Shown piece after piece: positions 43,101 through 51,983 of a stretch of DNA of 64,000 nucleotides. The stretch is from Microbacterium hydrocarbonoxydans (GTDB lineage Bacteria > Actinomycetota > Actinomycetes > Actinomycetales > Microbacteriaceae), in NCBI RefSeq assembly GCF_000956475.1, contig NZ_JYJB01000009.1:310001-374000 (forward strand), in the 5' to 3' direction. The notes under the pieces are model-generated. The model was not told the DNA's origin. It saw only the letters and a program-made list of their open reading frames with translations, and did no database searches. The first letter of the stretch is position 1. Each line of letters opens with the position of its first letter. The translations under genes were made by a program, and so were the position numbers.

Positions 43101-43146
43101 CCCCCCGAGGGGGGCGGTCCGAGTCGTCTGCGCGGACGCGCAGACG
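43101..43146 (-). other. Two hairpins in the flotillin leader
   Basis: CCCCCC-GA-GGGGGG (43101-43114) and CGTCTGCGC-GGAC-GCGCAGACG (43125-43146) are perfect dyads immediately upstream of the ribosome site of the flotillin gene. As RNA both are very stable and could limit ribosome access or protect the 5' end. Confidence 0.6.
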
Positions 43147-44931
<1,785 letters not shown>

Positions 44932-44937
44932 GGATCC

Positions 44938-44967
44938 AGGCTACGTCCCCACCGCTTGTGGTGTCGA
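44938..44967 (-). promoter_or_regulatory. Leaderless promoter of the HNH gene
   Basis: On the minus strand TCGACA (44962-44967) and TAGCCT (44938-44943) are separated by 18 bases; TAGCCT ends 6 bases before the ATG at 44931. Confidence 0.7.
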
Positions 44968-44994
44968 AGATACTTTCGAGAATGTGGAGACTAC

Positions 44995-45450
44995 TTACTG
45001 ATCGTAAGTCGAACCTGGTGACGAACCGGTGCGCAGCTTCTCCGCCAGGTCGCGCAGCAGGCGCAGTTCCTCGTTGTCGAGCCGTGACATCCGCTCGGCG
45101 ATGGAGCGGCCGTGAACGGTTGCGAGTGCGCGGAACGCTCGTGCGCCGGCATCCGTCGCCTTGACCAGCGCGCCCCGACCGTCTTCGGGATCGGGGCATT
45201 TGGAGATCAGGCCGCGCGAGACCATCCGGTCGATCAGGCGCGAGACGCTGGGCTGGCTGATCAGCATGTTGCTGGTGACGTCGCGGAGCCGTGCGGTCAT
45301 GCCGGGGGAGCGAGTCGCCGTGAGCAGCACGTCGTACTCGGCCTGCGAGAGGTGGGCGTCGTCGAAGTCCTTCACCATCTCGTCGAACAGCTCGTGCTGC
45401 GCGCGGAAGAGGCTCTCCCAGGCCTCGAGGGCGAGCTTGCGATCGGTCAT
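44995..45450 (-). CDS. MarR family transcriptional regulator
   Basis: 151 residues, winged helix. LSQAEYDVLLTATRSPGMTARLRDVTSNMLISQPSVSRLIDRMVSRGLI (in part) is the MarR DNA-binding core and DPEDGRGALVKATDAG the wing with its Asp-Arg pair. TACGCT (plus 45458-45463) ends 7 bases before the ATG, so leaderless from 45450; a longer frame upstream is inside the terminator region. Target and ligand unknown; the VOC gene upstream on the same strand is separated by a terminator. Confidence 0.92.
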   Translation of the reverse strand: MTDRKLALEAWESLFRAQHELFDEMVKDFDDAHLSQAEYDVLLTATRSPGMTARLRDVTSNMLISQPSVSRLIDRMVSRGLISKCPDPEDGRGALVKATDAGARAFRALATVHGRSIAERMSRLDNEELRLLRDLAEKLRTGSSPGSTYDQ

Positions 45451-45530
45451 GGAGAACAGCGTACTGGCACTCGCGGACGCCGCGCGGGCAGTCGCCACGC
45501 CACCCCGAGCGTGGGTTTCCGGGGCCGACT

Positions 45531-45559
45531 GCGGGTCGGCGGGCGCCCCGCCGACCCGC
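45531..45559 (-). terminator. Terminator of the VOC-family gene
   Basis: GCGGGTCGGCGGG (45531-45543) pairs perfectly with 45547-45559 around a 3-base loop, 4 bases after the VOC stop on the minus strand. Confidence 0.85.
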
Positions 45560-45563
45560 GAGC

Positions 45564-45959
45564 TCAGCCCTGGTCGTGTGACGCCGTCATCCACTGCACC
45601 AGCTGGTAGATGACGCCGTTGGGGTCGCTCATCTGGAAGTAGCGCTCACCCCAGGGCTCCGTCTCGATCGGAGTGACGATGTCTACGCCTTCATCCTGCA
45701 GCCGCAGGTACTCGTCGTCGATGCCGTCCACCGTGAACACGACGAGCAGGCCTGATGCCGATGCTGCCTGCGCCCGGGGCTTGAACGTCGGCAGACCGGT
45801 GCGCAGGTAGATGAGGTTGATTCCGGCATCCGGGCGGGTCAGGGAGCTGAAGCCCTCTGCGGCCATGGCGACGGTGAAGCCCAGGTGCTGCTCCGCCCAT
45901 CGCGCGGAGGCTTCGACATCGGGAACGTTGAGAGAGATGGCGGATGCGGTGATGTTCAT
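45564..45959 (-). CDS. VOC (glyoxalase/bleomycin-resistance) family protein
   Basis: 131 residues forming one VOC module pair. ASAISLNVPDVEASARWAEQHLGF opens the first beta-alpha-beta unit, and GERYFQMSDPNGVIYQLVQW closes the second, with the Glu-type metal position replaced by Gln in YQLV. It may bind or isomerise a small toxic compound. AGGAG ribosome site. Divergent from a TetR gene across a gap with two TGTACG-type operator copies, so it is the likely target of that regulator. Confidence 0.9.
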   Translation of the reverse strand: MNITASAISLNVPDVEASARWAEQHLGFTVAMAAEGFSSLTRPDAGINLIYLRTGLPTFKPRAQAASASGLLVVFTVDGIDDEYLRLQDEGVDIVTPIETEPWGERYFQMSDPNGVIYQLVQWMTASHDQG

Positions 45960-45976
45960 GCGACTCCTCGATAGTC

Positions 45977-46003
45977 TGTACGTCGTACAATGTAATGCGT
46001 ACA
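45977..46003. promoter_or_regulatory. Tandem TetR operators between the VOC and TetR genes
   Basis: TGTACG-T-CGTACA (45977-45989) is a perfect 6-bp dyad; a second, weaker copy TGTAAT-G-CGTACA follows at 45991-46003, 14 bases on. The pair covers the divergent promoter region. Confidence 0.75.
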
Positions 46004-46028
46004 ACACAGATGTGGCAAGATCATTCCC

Positions 46029-46787
46029 GTGAGCTTCGAGCGGACCGGCGGCGGCCAACCCAGCAGAACCCTCGCTCTGCTGTGGGGTGAGCCCTCCGTG
46101 CCTCGCAAGGGACCGAGCCGATCGATCACCACGACCCAGATCATCGACGCATCGCTGTCGATCGCCGATGAGAGCGGACTCGGCGCTGTGACCATGCGGG
46201 CCGTCGCCGAGCGCGTCGGCGTATCGACCATGTCGGTGTACACCTACGTTCCTGGCAAGCCGGAACTGCTCGACCTCATGGTCGATGCCCTGTACCTGCG
46301 GATGGGGCGGATGCCGTGGGGCGGTGAAACCTGGAGGGATCGTGTCATCGCGGTGGCCGAGAGCAACAGGGCACTGCTCATGGCGCACTCGTGGATGACC
46401 GAGATCGCAGCGCTCAGTCGTCCGCCGCTGGGGCCGGGGGTGATGGCGAAGTACGAACACGAGCTCTCCGCCTTCGACGACGCCGGGCTGGACGATGTCG
46501 AGGTCGATGCGGCGCTGACCTTCCTTCTCGGATTCGTGCAGTCGCATTGCCGTTCTGTACATGACGCCGAGCGCGCGACGACGGACACGGCGATGACGGA
46601 TGCGCAATGGTGGGACGCCAATCAGGCGATACTCGCGCGCGCACTGGACCCCGCGGTCTACCCTCGCGCGGCGCGGATCGGCGCAGCCGCCGGGAACGCG
46701 CAGGGCGCCGCGTGGTCGGCTCGGCATGCCTGGGAGTTCGGCCTGGAACGGGTGCTCGACGGACTCGCAGTGCTCATCGCGCGCTGA
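46029..46787 (+). CDS. TetR family regulator with TetR_C-type ligand domain
   Basis: 252 residues. A 40-residue N-terminal extension precedes the helix-turn-helix (ADESGLGAVTMRAVAERVGVSTMSVYTYVPGKPELLDLM in part); VYTYVPGKPELL is typical of the TetR-class subfamily with a large C-terminal ligand domain. GTG start at 46029 with CAAGAT 7 bases before it. Divergent from the VOC gene and expected to control it and itself through the two dyads in the gap. A terminator follows at 46834. Confidence 0.9.
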   Translation: MSFERTGGGQPSRTLALLWGEPSVPRKGPSRSITTTQIIDASLSIADESGLGAVTMRAVAERVGVSTMSVYTYVPGKPELLDLMVDALYLRMGRMPWGGETWRDRVIAVAESNRALLMAHSWMTEIAALSRPPLGPGVMAKYEHELSAFDDAGLDDVEVDAALTFLLGFVQSHCRSVHDAERATTDTAMTDAQWWDANQAILARALDPAVYPRAARIGAAAGNAQGAAWSARHAWEFGLERVLDGLAVLIAR

Positions 46788-46833
46788 TCGCGATGAGTCT
46801 GCTCGGGCGGGCGGTTCTTCGCCGACGCAAGTA

Positions 46834-46867
46834 AAGGGCCGGTCGGAGAGGCTTCCGACCGGCCCTT
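46834..46867. terminator. Intrinsic terminator after the TetR gene
   Basis: A perfect 14-bp stem (46834-46847 with 46854-46867) around a 6-base loop; A-run before and TT after. It lies 47 bases after the TetR stop. Confidence 0.9.
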
Positions 46868-47075
46868 GTCCCTTGCACCAAGAGTGTCCTGCAATCACAT
46901 GAGGTGGATGCCACAGCAAACATTCACCGTGCGATCACTCTATAACGGGGCGGTAACGAATGCAACGGTTTGGTCACGGAAATCTTCGAGATGCTCTGCT
47001 TTCGGCATGACGAATCTGCAGTGATCTGGCCGCCTCGAAGAACATCTGCGTCCGTGAGGGCGTGAGGTGTCGATG
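46868..47075. other. Gene-free gap, relatively AT-rich
   Basis: About 200 bases between the TetR terminator and the first ArsR gene. A TATAAC hexamer at 46941-46946 stands out, but I find no -35 at the right distance and no start codon with coding sequence behind it. Nothing else is supportable. Confidence 0.4.
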
Positions 47076-47426
47076 TCAGCGTGCCGTCTGATGGTGGTGA
47101 GGTGTCCCGATTGCGTGCTCGGCCTGCTTCAGTGCTTCATCGACGAGGTTGACGGCATGCTCGTCGACGAGCCGGTAGAAGACCCGGGTTCCTTCGTGGC
47201 GGGTGGTGACGATACGGGTGAGACGGAGCTTCGCGAGATGCTGGGACACGGCTGTGGGTGACTTCCCGATGGCGGCCGCGAGGTCGTTGACCGCCTGCTC
47301 GCCGTTACGGAGGGCGAGGATCAGCCGCACTCGGGTCGCGTCCGCGAGCATGCCGAACACCTCGACGGCGAGTTCGACGTAGCTGCTGTCGGGATGAGCG
47401 GCGCAGGTCTCGTCTGGTGTGTCCAT
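47076..47426 (-). CDS. ArsR/SmtB family metal-sensing repressor
   Basis: 116 residues. The winged helix (GKSPTAVSQHLAKLRLTRIVTTRHEGTRVFYRLVDEHAVNLV in part) is ArsR type. Possible metal ligands are CAAHPDSS near the N-terminus and the His-rich C-terminal tail AEHAIGTPHHHQ, an arrangement like nickel/cobalt sensors (NmtR, KmtR) rather than arsenic sensors, which need the ELCVCDL Cys pair. The start at 47426 has a GGGAGAA site. Divergent from a second, related ArsR gene; one of them may sense metal for the exporters that follow. Confidence 0.9.
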   Translation of the reverse strand: MDTPDETCAAHPDSSYVELAVEVFGMLADATRVRLILALRNGEQAVNDLAAAIGKSPTAVSQHLAKLRLTRIVTTRHEGTRVFYRLVDEHAVNLVDEALKQAEHAIGTPHHHQTAR

Positions 47427-47531
47427 GGTCTTATTCTCCCGTGACTCGTCCGGCACGTAGCGGACGGCAACACCGTCGACCTTTCCGGAGCCCGGTCCTC
47501 AGTCGCAAGTGCGCCCGCTGTCTGGTATGTA

Positions 47532-47557
47532 ATAATCTGCGTATGCATGCAGATAAT
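47532..47557. promoter_or_regulatory. ArsR operator over the start of the second arsR gene
   Basis: ATAATCTGC (47532-47540) and GCAGATAAT (47549-47557) form a 9-bp dyad with one mismatch, centred on the ATG at 47543. An AATAAT -10 overlaps its left arm and ends 6 bases before the ATG. AT-rich dyads of this form are typical SmtB/ArsR sites. Confidence 0.75.
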
Positions 47558-47920
47558 GAATGCACCTTCACGTCGGACAGTCACCTGGTGCAGGTGGCCG
47601 CCGAGATGTTCGCGATCCTGTCCGACCCCACGCGACTGCAGATCATCCTCGCGCTGCGGGATGACGAACTGTCGGTGAACCATCTTGCGGACATCGTCGA
47701 CAAGTCCCCGGCGTCGGTCTCCCAGCATCTGGCGCGGCTGCGACTGTCGAAGATGGTCGCCGCACGACAGGACGGCACTCGCGTGTTCTACCGGCTCGCG
47801 AATGAGCATGCCCGTCGTCTCGCCATCGATGCGATCTTCCAAGCCGAGCACAGCGTCGAGGCCAGGCCTGCACACCACCACGACTCCCACCTGTCACGAT
47901 CCCGAATGAGCACCTCATGA
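47543..47920 (+). CDS. ArsR/SmtB family metal-sensing repressor (second copy)
   Basis: 125 residues, close relative of the divergent gene at 47076. DKSPASVSQHLARLRLSKMVAARQDGTRVFYRLANEHARRL (in part) is the winged helix. Candidate ligands: MHADNEC at the N-terminus and AEHSVEARPAHHHDSH at the C-terminus, again like nickel/cobalt/zinc sensors. Its start lies within an operator dyad and the message is probably leaderless. The stop overlaps the MFS exporter start as ATGA, so it heads the metal-export operon and represses it. Confidence 0.9.
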   Translation: MHADNECTFTSDSHLVQVAAEMFAILSDPTRLQIILALRDDELSVNHLADIVDKSPASVSQHLARLRLSKMVAARQDGTRVFYRLANEHARRLAIDAIFQAEHSVEARPAHHHDSHLSRSRMSTS

Positions 47921-49161
47921 TCTCCGTCCTGCGCAACGCCGTGTATGCCAAGCTGTTCAGCGCCCAGGTGATCGCGCTCGTCGGCACCGGTCTGCTCACC
48001 GTCGCATTGGGCCTCCTCGCCTTCGACATCGCCGGTGGCGATGCGGGCATCGTCGTGGGCACCGCCCTGACGATCAAGATGGTCGCCTATGTCGCCGTTT
48101 CGCCCGTGATGGTCGCGATCACTGCCCGCATCCCTCGCAAGACCCTTCTCATCGCCGCGGATCTCACACGTGCGGTCGTCGCGGTCTCGCTTCTGTTCGT
48201 CACCGAGGCTTGGCAGATCTACCTGCTGATCTTCCTGCTGCAATCCGCGTCGGCAACGTTCACACCGACGTTCCAGGCCGTCATCCCGGAAGTCCTCCCG
48301 GATGAACGGGAGTACACGCGGGCGCTGTCGCTGTCCCGTCTCGCTTACGACCTGGAGTCGTTGGTGAGCCCGGTGCTCGCCGCAGCGCTGCTCACGGTGA
48401 TCAGCTACAACAACCTGTTCGTCGGGACCGTGGTCGGTTTCATCGGCTCCGCAGTCCTGGTCATCGCCACCCGGTTCCCCGCCATCCGTCCCGCGGCGCC
48501 GGTCCCGTTCTTCGACCGTCTCACCCGCGGCGCACGGGTCTTTCTGAAGACCGTGGAGTTGCGCAGCCTGTTGGCCATGAACCTCGTGGTCGCGACGGCG
48601 ACAGCGATGGTGATCGTGAACACCGTCGTCCTCGTGCAGGGAGATCTCGGCAGGCCGCAGAGCGACGTAGCCTTGCTGCTCGCCGCGTACGGGGCGGGGT
48701 CGATGATCATCGCACTGCTGTTGCCGACGGTCTTGGACCGGCTTCCGGATCGGCGAGTCATGCTCACTGGTTCTGCCGCTCTTCCAGCCGGCCTGCTCGG
48801 TGCGTTCGCCCTCACCGCCGCGCCAGTCGGACCTGCGACCTGGCCGTTGCTGATGGTCACCTGGCTGTTCCTGGGAGCGTCGAACTCGCTCATCCTCACC
48901 CCGTCGGCACGGCTGCTGCGCCGGGCATCCGATGAGGACAATCGGCCGGCGGTTTTCGCCGCGCAGTTCTCGCTCTCCCACGCGAGCTTCATGATCACCT
49001 ACCCCATCGCCGGCGTCGTCGGTGCGACCTGGGGCATGTGGGCGGCTGCCATGACACTTGCCGCGATCGGCGCGGTCGCTGCCGTCATCGCGACGTTCAC
49101 CTGGCGGCATGCCGACGCGCTCACTGCATCGCAGCCCGCCCCGGAAGGAGTCGGACGATGA
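47917..49161 (+). CDS. MFS transporter, probable metal exporter
   Basis: 414 residues with 12 predicted helices, of the enterobactin-exporter/NreB-like MFS group (PF05977/PF07690 type). LFSAQVIALVGTGLLTVALGLLAFDIAGG opens helix 1 (in part); ARIPRKTLLIAADLTRA is the motif A loop; QAVIPEVLPDEREYTRALSLSRL follows. Members of this group export nickel, siderophores or drugs; here the coupling to an ArsR sensor and the CDF gene points to divalent metal. ATGA overlaps at both ends. Confidence 0.88.
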   Translation: MISVLRNAVYAKLFSAQVIALVGTGLLTVALGLLAFDIAGGDAGIVVGTALTIKMVAYVAVSPVMVAITARIPRKTLLIAADLTRAVVAVSLLFVTEAWQIYLLIFLLQSASATFTPTFQAVIPEVLPDEREYTRALSLSRLAYDLESLVSPVLAAALLTVISYNNLFVGTVVGFIGSAVLVIATRFPAIRPAAPVPFFDRLTRGARVFLKTVELRSLLAMNLVVATATAMVIVNTVVLVQGDLGRPQSDVALLLAAYGAGSMIIALLLPTVLDRLPDRRVMLTGSAALPAGLLGAFALTAAPVGPATWPLLMVTWLFLGASNSLILTPSARLLRRASDEDNRPAVFAAQFSLSHASFMITYPIAGVVGATWGMWAAAMTLAAIGAVAAVIATFTWRHADALTASQPAPEGVGR

Positions 49162-49241
49162 TCTTTGCCCCACCGGATCCGACTCGCAGCCTCGATGCGC
49201 GGGGGTTGCCGGCCACCATCGTCGAAGGAATCACCTCATGA
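49158..49241 (+). CDS. 27-residue mini-ORF between the MFS and CDF genes
   Basis: Starts in an ATGA overlap with the MFS stop (49158) and ends in an ATGA overlap with the CDF start (49238), so ribosomes could pass through all three. It encodes MIFAPPDPTRSLDARG then LPATIVEGITS; no known motif, metal ligand or helix. The CDF gene has its own GAAGGA site within this ORF. It may be only a translational bridge, or a real small protein; frame continuity on both sides is the only evidence. Confidence 0.5.
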   Translation: MIFAPPDPTRSLDARGLPATIVEGITS

Positions 49242-50371
49242 GCACACACCAGGACCACGACCACGATGAGCACACCCGGCACGATCATGGAGCCTCGGAT
49301 CAGCATCAGCACGATCATCGGCACGACGATCGCGAGCAGAGCGCCGACCACGACCACCTCCACGACCACGGTCACGGCGATCACGGGCACTCGCATCCGA
49401 CCGGGATCAAGGGATTCTTCTACGGCTTGTTCGTCCCGCACTCGCACGACGCCGCCGACTCGATCGACGACGCGATGGAGGCGAGCAAGGAAGGGGTCCG
49501 CGCACTCGTCATCAGCCTCGTCCTCCTGCTGATCACCACGATCCTGCAGGCGATCGTCGTGGTGATCAGCGGTTCCGTCGCCCTGCTCGCAGACACCATC
49601 CACAACTTCTCGGATGCTCTCACCGCGATCCCGCTGTGGGTCGCGTTCGTCCTCGGCCGCCGCGCCGCAACGCGGCGGTATACCTTCGGCTTCAATCGTG
49701 CCGAGGATCTGGCCGGACTGTTCATCGTCGCCGTGGTCCTTCTCTCCGCGGTCGTCGCAGCCTGGCAGTCGATCGCTCGCATCTTCCATCCCCAGCCGCT
49801 CACGAACATCGGCTGGGTGATCGCTGCCGGCGTCATCGGATTCCTCGGCAACGAGGCGGTCGCGATCTACCGCATCCGCGTCGGACGGAGGATCGGCTCC
49901 GCCGCCCTCGTCGCCGACGGCGTGCACGCGCGTACAGACGGCTTCACGTCCCTTGCTGTCGTCTTCGGCGGTATCGGCGTGCTTCTCGGATTCCCGCTCG
50001 CGGACCCCATCGTCGGCCTGGTGATCTCCGTCGCGATCTTCGTCCTGCTCATCGGCACAGTCCGATCGATCGGCCGCCGACTCATGGACGGCATCGAGCC
50101 CGAGCTCGTCGACCGGGCCCGGCACGCCATCGAGCATGTCGAGGATGTGCAGGCGGTCGAGCAGCTCAGGCTGCGCTGGTCTGGCCACAGACTCGAGGGT
50201 GACGCACTCATCCGGGTCCCCGACGTCCCCCTCCGCGAAGCCGACGAGATCGCCGCTGCGGTCGAGAGGGCTGTGCGAGACCACATGCCCAACGTCGACG
50301 TCATGAACATCCGTGTCCGCGCAGCCGACACGGTTCTCCGTCGGACTGGCCATGGCGACACGGCGGGATGA
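49238..50371 (+). CDS. Cation diffusion facilitator with His-rich N-terminus
   Basis: 377 residues. The first 50 carry a His/Asp cluster (about 20 His, for example HDHDEHTRHDHG and HDHGHGDHGHSH) that likely binds metal. Six membrane helices follow, with the CDF zinc site pattern: SVALLADTIHNFSDALTAIP in helix 2 (HxxxD) and LVADGVHARTDGFTSL in helix 5 (HxxxD); then a cytoplasmic C-terminal domain. The HxxxD in both sites suits zinc, cobalt or nickel export in exchange for protons. Coupled by overlaps to the genes on both sides. Confidence 0.93.
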   Translation: MSTHQDHDHDEHTRHDHGASDQHQHDHRHDDREQSADHDHLHDHGHGDHGHSHPTGIKGFFYGLFVPHSHDAADSIDDAMEASKEGVRALVISLVLLLITTILQAIVVVISGSVALLADTIHNFSDALTAIPLWVAFVLGRRAATRRYTFGFNRAEDLAGLFIVAVVLLSAVVAAWQSIARIFHPQPLTNIGWVIAAGVIGFLGNEAVAIYRIRVGRRIGSAALVADGVHARTDGFTSLAVVFGGIGVLLGFPLADPIVGLVISVAIFVLLIGTVRSIGRRLMDGIEPELVDRARHAIEHVEDVQAVEQLRLRWSGHRLEGDALIRVPDVPLREADEIAAAVERAVRDHMPNVDVMNIRVRAADTVLRRTGHGDTAG

Positions 50372-51114
50372 CATCGATCTCGGTACTCTCGAATCATGCG
50401 GCGTGCGACGGGTTCGATGTGACCCTCCGAGACAGTGAGAGTGCCGACGCCATAAGGCTGAGAGACGATCACGCGCCGTCCCGTCGGATCTGTCTTCTCC
50501 GCGGCGCGACCGCCGCGGGCACGGCCACCTTCACGGCGCTGCTGTCGCACGTGGCGTCGGGAGGCGAGATGCCCGGATGGCTCGGTATCGTGCTGCCATT
50601 GCTCTTCGCGATCCTCGCCTGCATGTTCGTCGCCGGGCGGAGGCCGTCACTGCCGCGGCTCGTGCTCTCCGTGATCGTGAGCCAGTTCCTCTTTCACACT
50701 CTTTTCGGATTGGGAGCGGGCACCCAAGGCGCTGGCCTGACCCTCCACGCCGTCGGTCACCATGGCCAGTTCATCGTCGTTTCGTCGACGTCGGCGTCCC
50801 GTCCGCTGGCTCACACCGGGATCGACGTCACGATGTGGGCCGGGCATGCTGTCGCGGCGATCATCACGGTCTTCGCATTGCATTTCGGCGAGCGGATGCT
50901 TCTCCTGCTGAGGGGCATCGCCGAGCAGGTGCGCGCTTGGTGGGGGCGGCGTGTTCAGACGTGCCAGCATCCGTTGGCCTTCCTCGCGCTGCGCCCCATG
51001 CCCACAGACGGCATTCCGTCATCGACCGCTCTGCGTCTGCTCGCCGGATCATTGCTGCGTCGAGGGCCGCCGCCACATCGCCGCCCGCTTCTCAGTCACC
51101 TGACCATTTCCTGA
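50368..51114 (+). CDS. Hypothetical membrane protein in the metal operon
   Basis: 248 residues, not recognised. After about 45 polar residues come four or five membrane helices (LGIVLPLLFAILACMFVAG, LVLSVIVSQFLFHTLFGLG, MWAGHAVAAIITVFALHFG) and a long basic Pro-rich tail. His residues in HAVGHHGQ, MWAGHAVAA and LHFGE lie at or near membrane faces, as in small copper-handling membrane proteins found beside CopC; that comparison is inference. The start at 50368 overlaps the CDF stop by ATGA; a start further in, closer to the first helix, is possible. Confidence 0.7.
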   Translation: MTSISVLSNHAACDGFDVTLRDSESADAIRLRDDHAPSRRICLLRGATAAGTATFTALLSHVASGGEMPGWLGIVLPLLFAILACMFVAGRRPSLPRLVLSVIVSQFLFHTLFGLGAGTQGAGLTLHAVGHHGQFIVVSSTSASRPLAHTGIDVTMWAGHAVAAIITVFALHFGERMLLLLRGIAEQVRAWWGRRVQTCQHPLAFLALRPMPTDGIPSSTALRLLAGSLLRRGPPPHRRPLLSHLTIS

Positions 51115-51185
51115 GGTCGATCCCCGTTTCGGTGTGCGATCGGCCCCGCCGCGCCGCAGGCGCACCCGAACGAAGGATCATCACC

Positions 51186-51815
51186 ATGCCCACCCCGACC
51201 ACACGCGCCGGAGTTCTCACCGCGCTCAGTGCGCTTCTCGTCGTCCTCGCCGTCGGAGCCGGTGCCGAGCCCGCATCCGCCCACGAGACCCTCGTCTCCA
51301 GCACCCCGGCAGAAGGCGAACAGCTCACCGCCCCACCGGAGCAGATCACCCTCGTCTTCAGCGATTCCGTGCTCACGATGGGCGCCGAGGTCGTCCTGAA
51401 CGACGCCAGCGGACGCAACTGGGTCGACGGAGACGTGGCCATCAACGGCGCCACGGTCACTGCGACAGTGGCACCCGGCATGCCTGCAGGTGCTTACGAC
51501 ATCATCTGGAAGGTCGTCTCGGGCGACGGCCACCCCATCAGCGCACTCGTTCCGTTCAGCGTGCTCCAGGCAGCGCCCACGGCAGCGCCGACGGCCGTGC
51601 CGACATCGACGCCGACGGCCGCCCAGACCGCCGCACCGGTCGCGCCGACGGAGCGACCGGACAGCGGTGACGGCGAGGGCGACCCCTGGCCGATCGGCCC
51701 GGTCATCCTGTCCGCCATCGCCGTCGTCGCTGCGCTCGGCCTCGTGATTCTCCTCGTCGTCCGACGGCGCGGCGCCGGCGGTCGCGGAGCGGACACCGAC
51801 GCGGATTCGTTGTGA
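51186..51815 (+). CDS. CopC-domain protein, secreted and membrane-anchored
   Basis: 209 residues. A signal peptide ends at ASA-HETLVSSTP, so cleavage would leave the His that is the first Cu(II) ligand of CopC; the Asp and His of SGDGHPIS near residue 115 complete the usual site, with FSDSV and GAYDIIWKV strands between. A Pro/Thr/Ala-rich linker (residues 130-165) leads to a C-terminal membrane helix (GPVILSAIAVVAALGLVILLVV). It binds copper outside the membrane. GAAGGA ribosome site. No CopD domain is fused or adjacent. Confidence 0.93.
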   Translation: MPTPTTRAGVLTALSALLVVLAVGAGAEPASAHETLVSSTPAEGEQLTAPPEQITLVFSDSVLTMGAEVVLNDASGRNWVDGDVAINGATVTATVAPGMPAGAYDIIWKVVSGDGHPISALVPFSVLQAAPTAAPTAVPTSTPTAAQTAAPVAPTERPDSGDGEGDPWPIGPVILSAIAVVAALGLVILLVVRRRGAGGRGADTDADSL

Positions 51816-51983
51816 GGGCGAGCCAGCAGATCATGAAGCGAAGAGCAGCACGACCGGGCCCGCGGATGCTCTGCGTCGTCGAGTGAAGTACTCCGTCAGT
51901 GGGAACACCATGCTCGGGGCCCCGTGGCTGCGCTCCGCATGGAGGCTGCCACCTAGCCCGATGATCCTGAGAGAATCGGTGAG

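Noticed and set aside
50456-50464. GGCTGAGAG resembling a piece of a TPP riboswitch
   Set aside because: None of the other conserved THI-box parts follow, and it lies inside a coding region.
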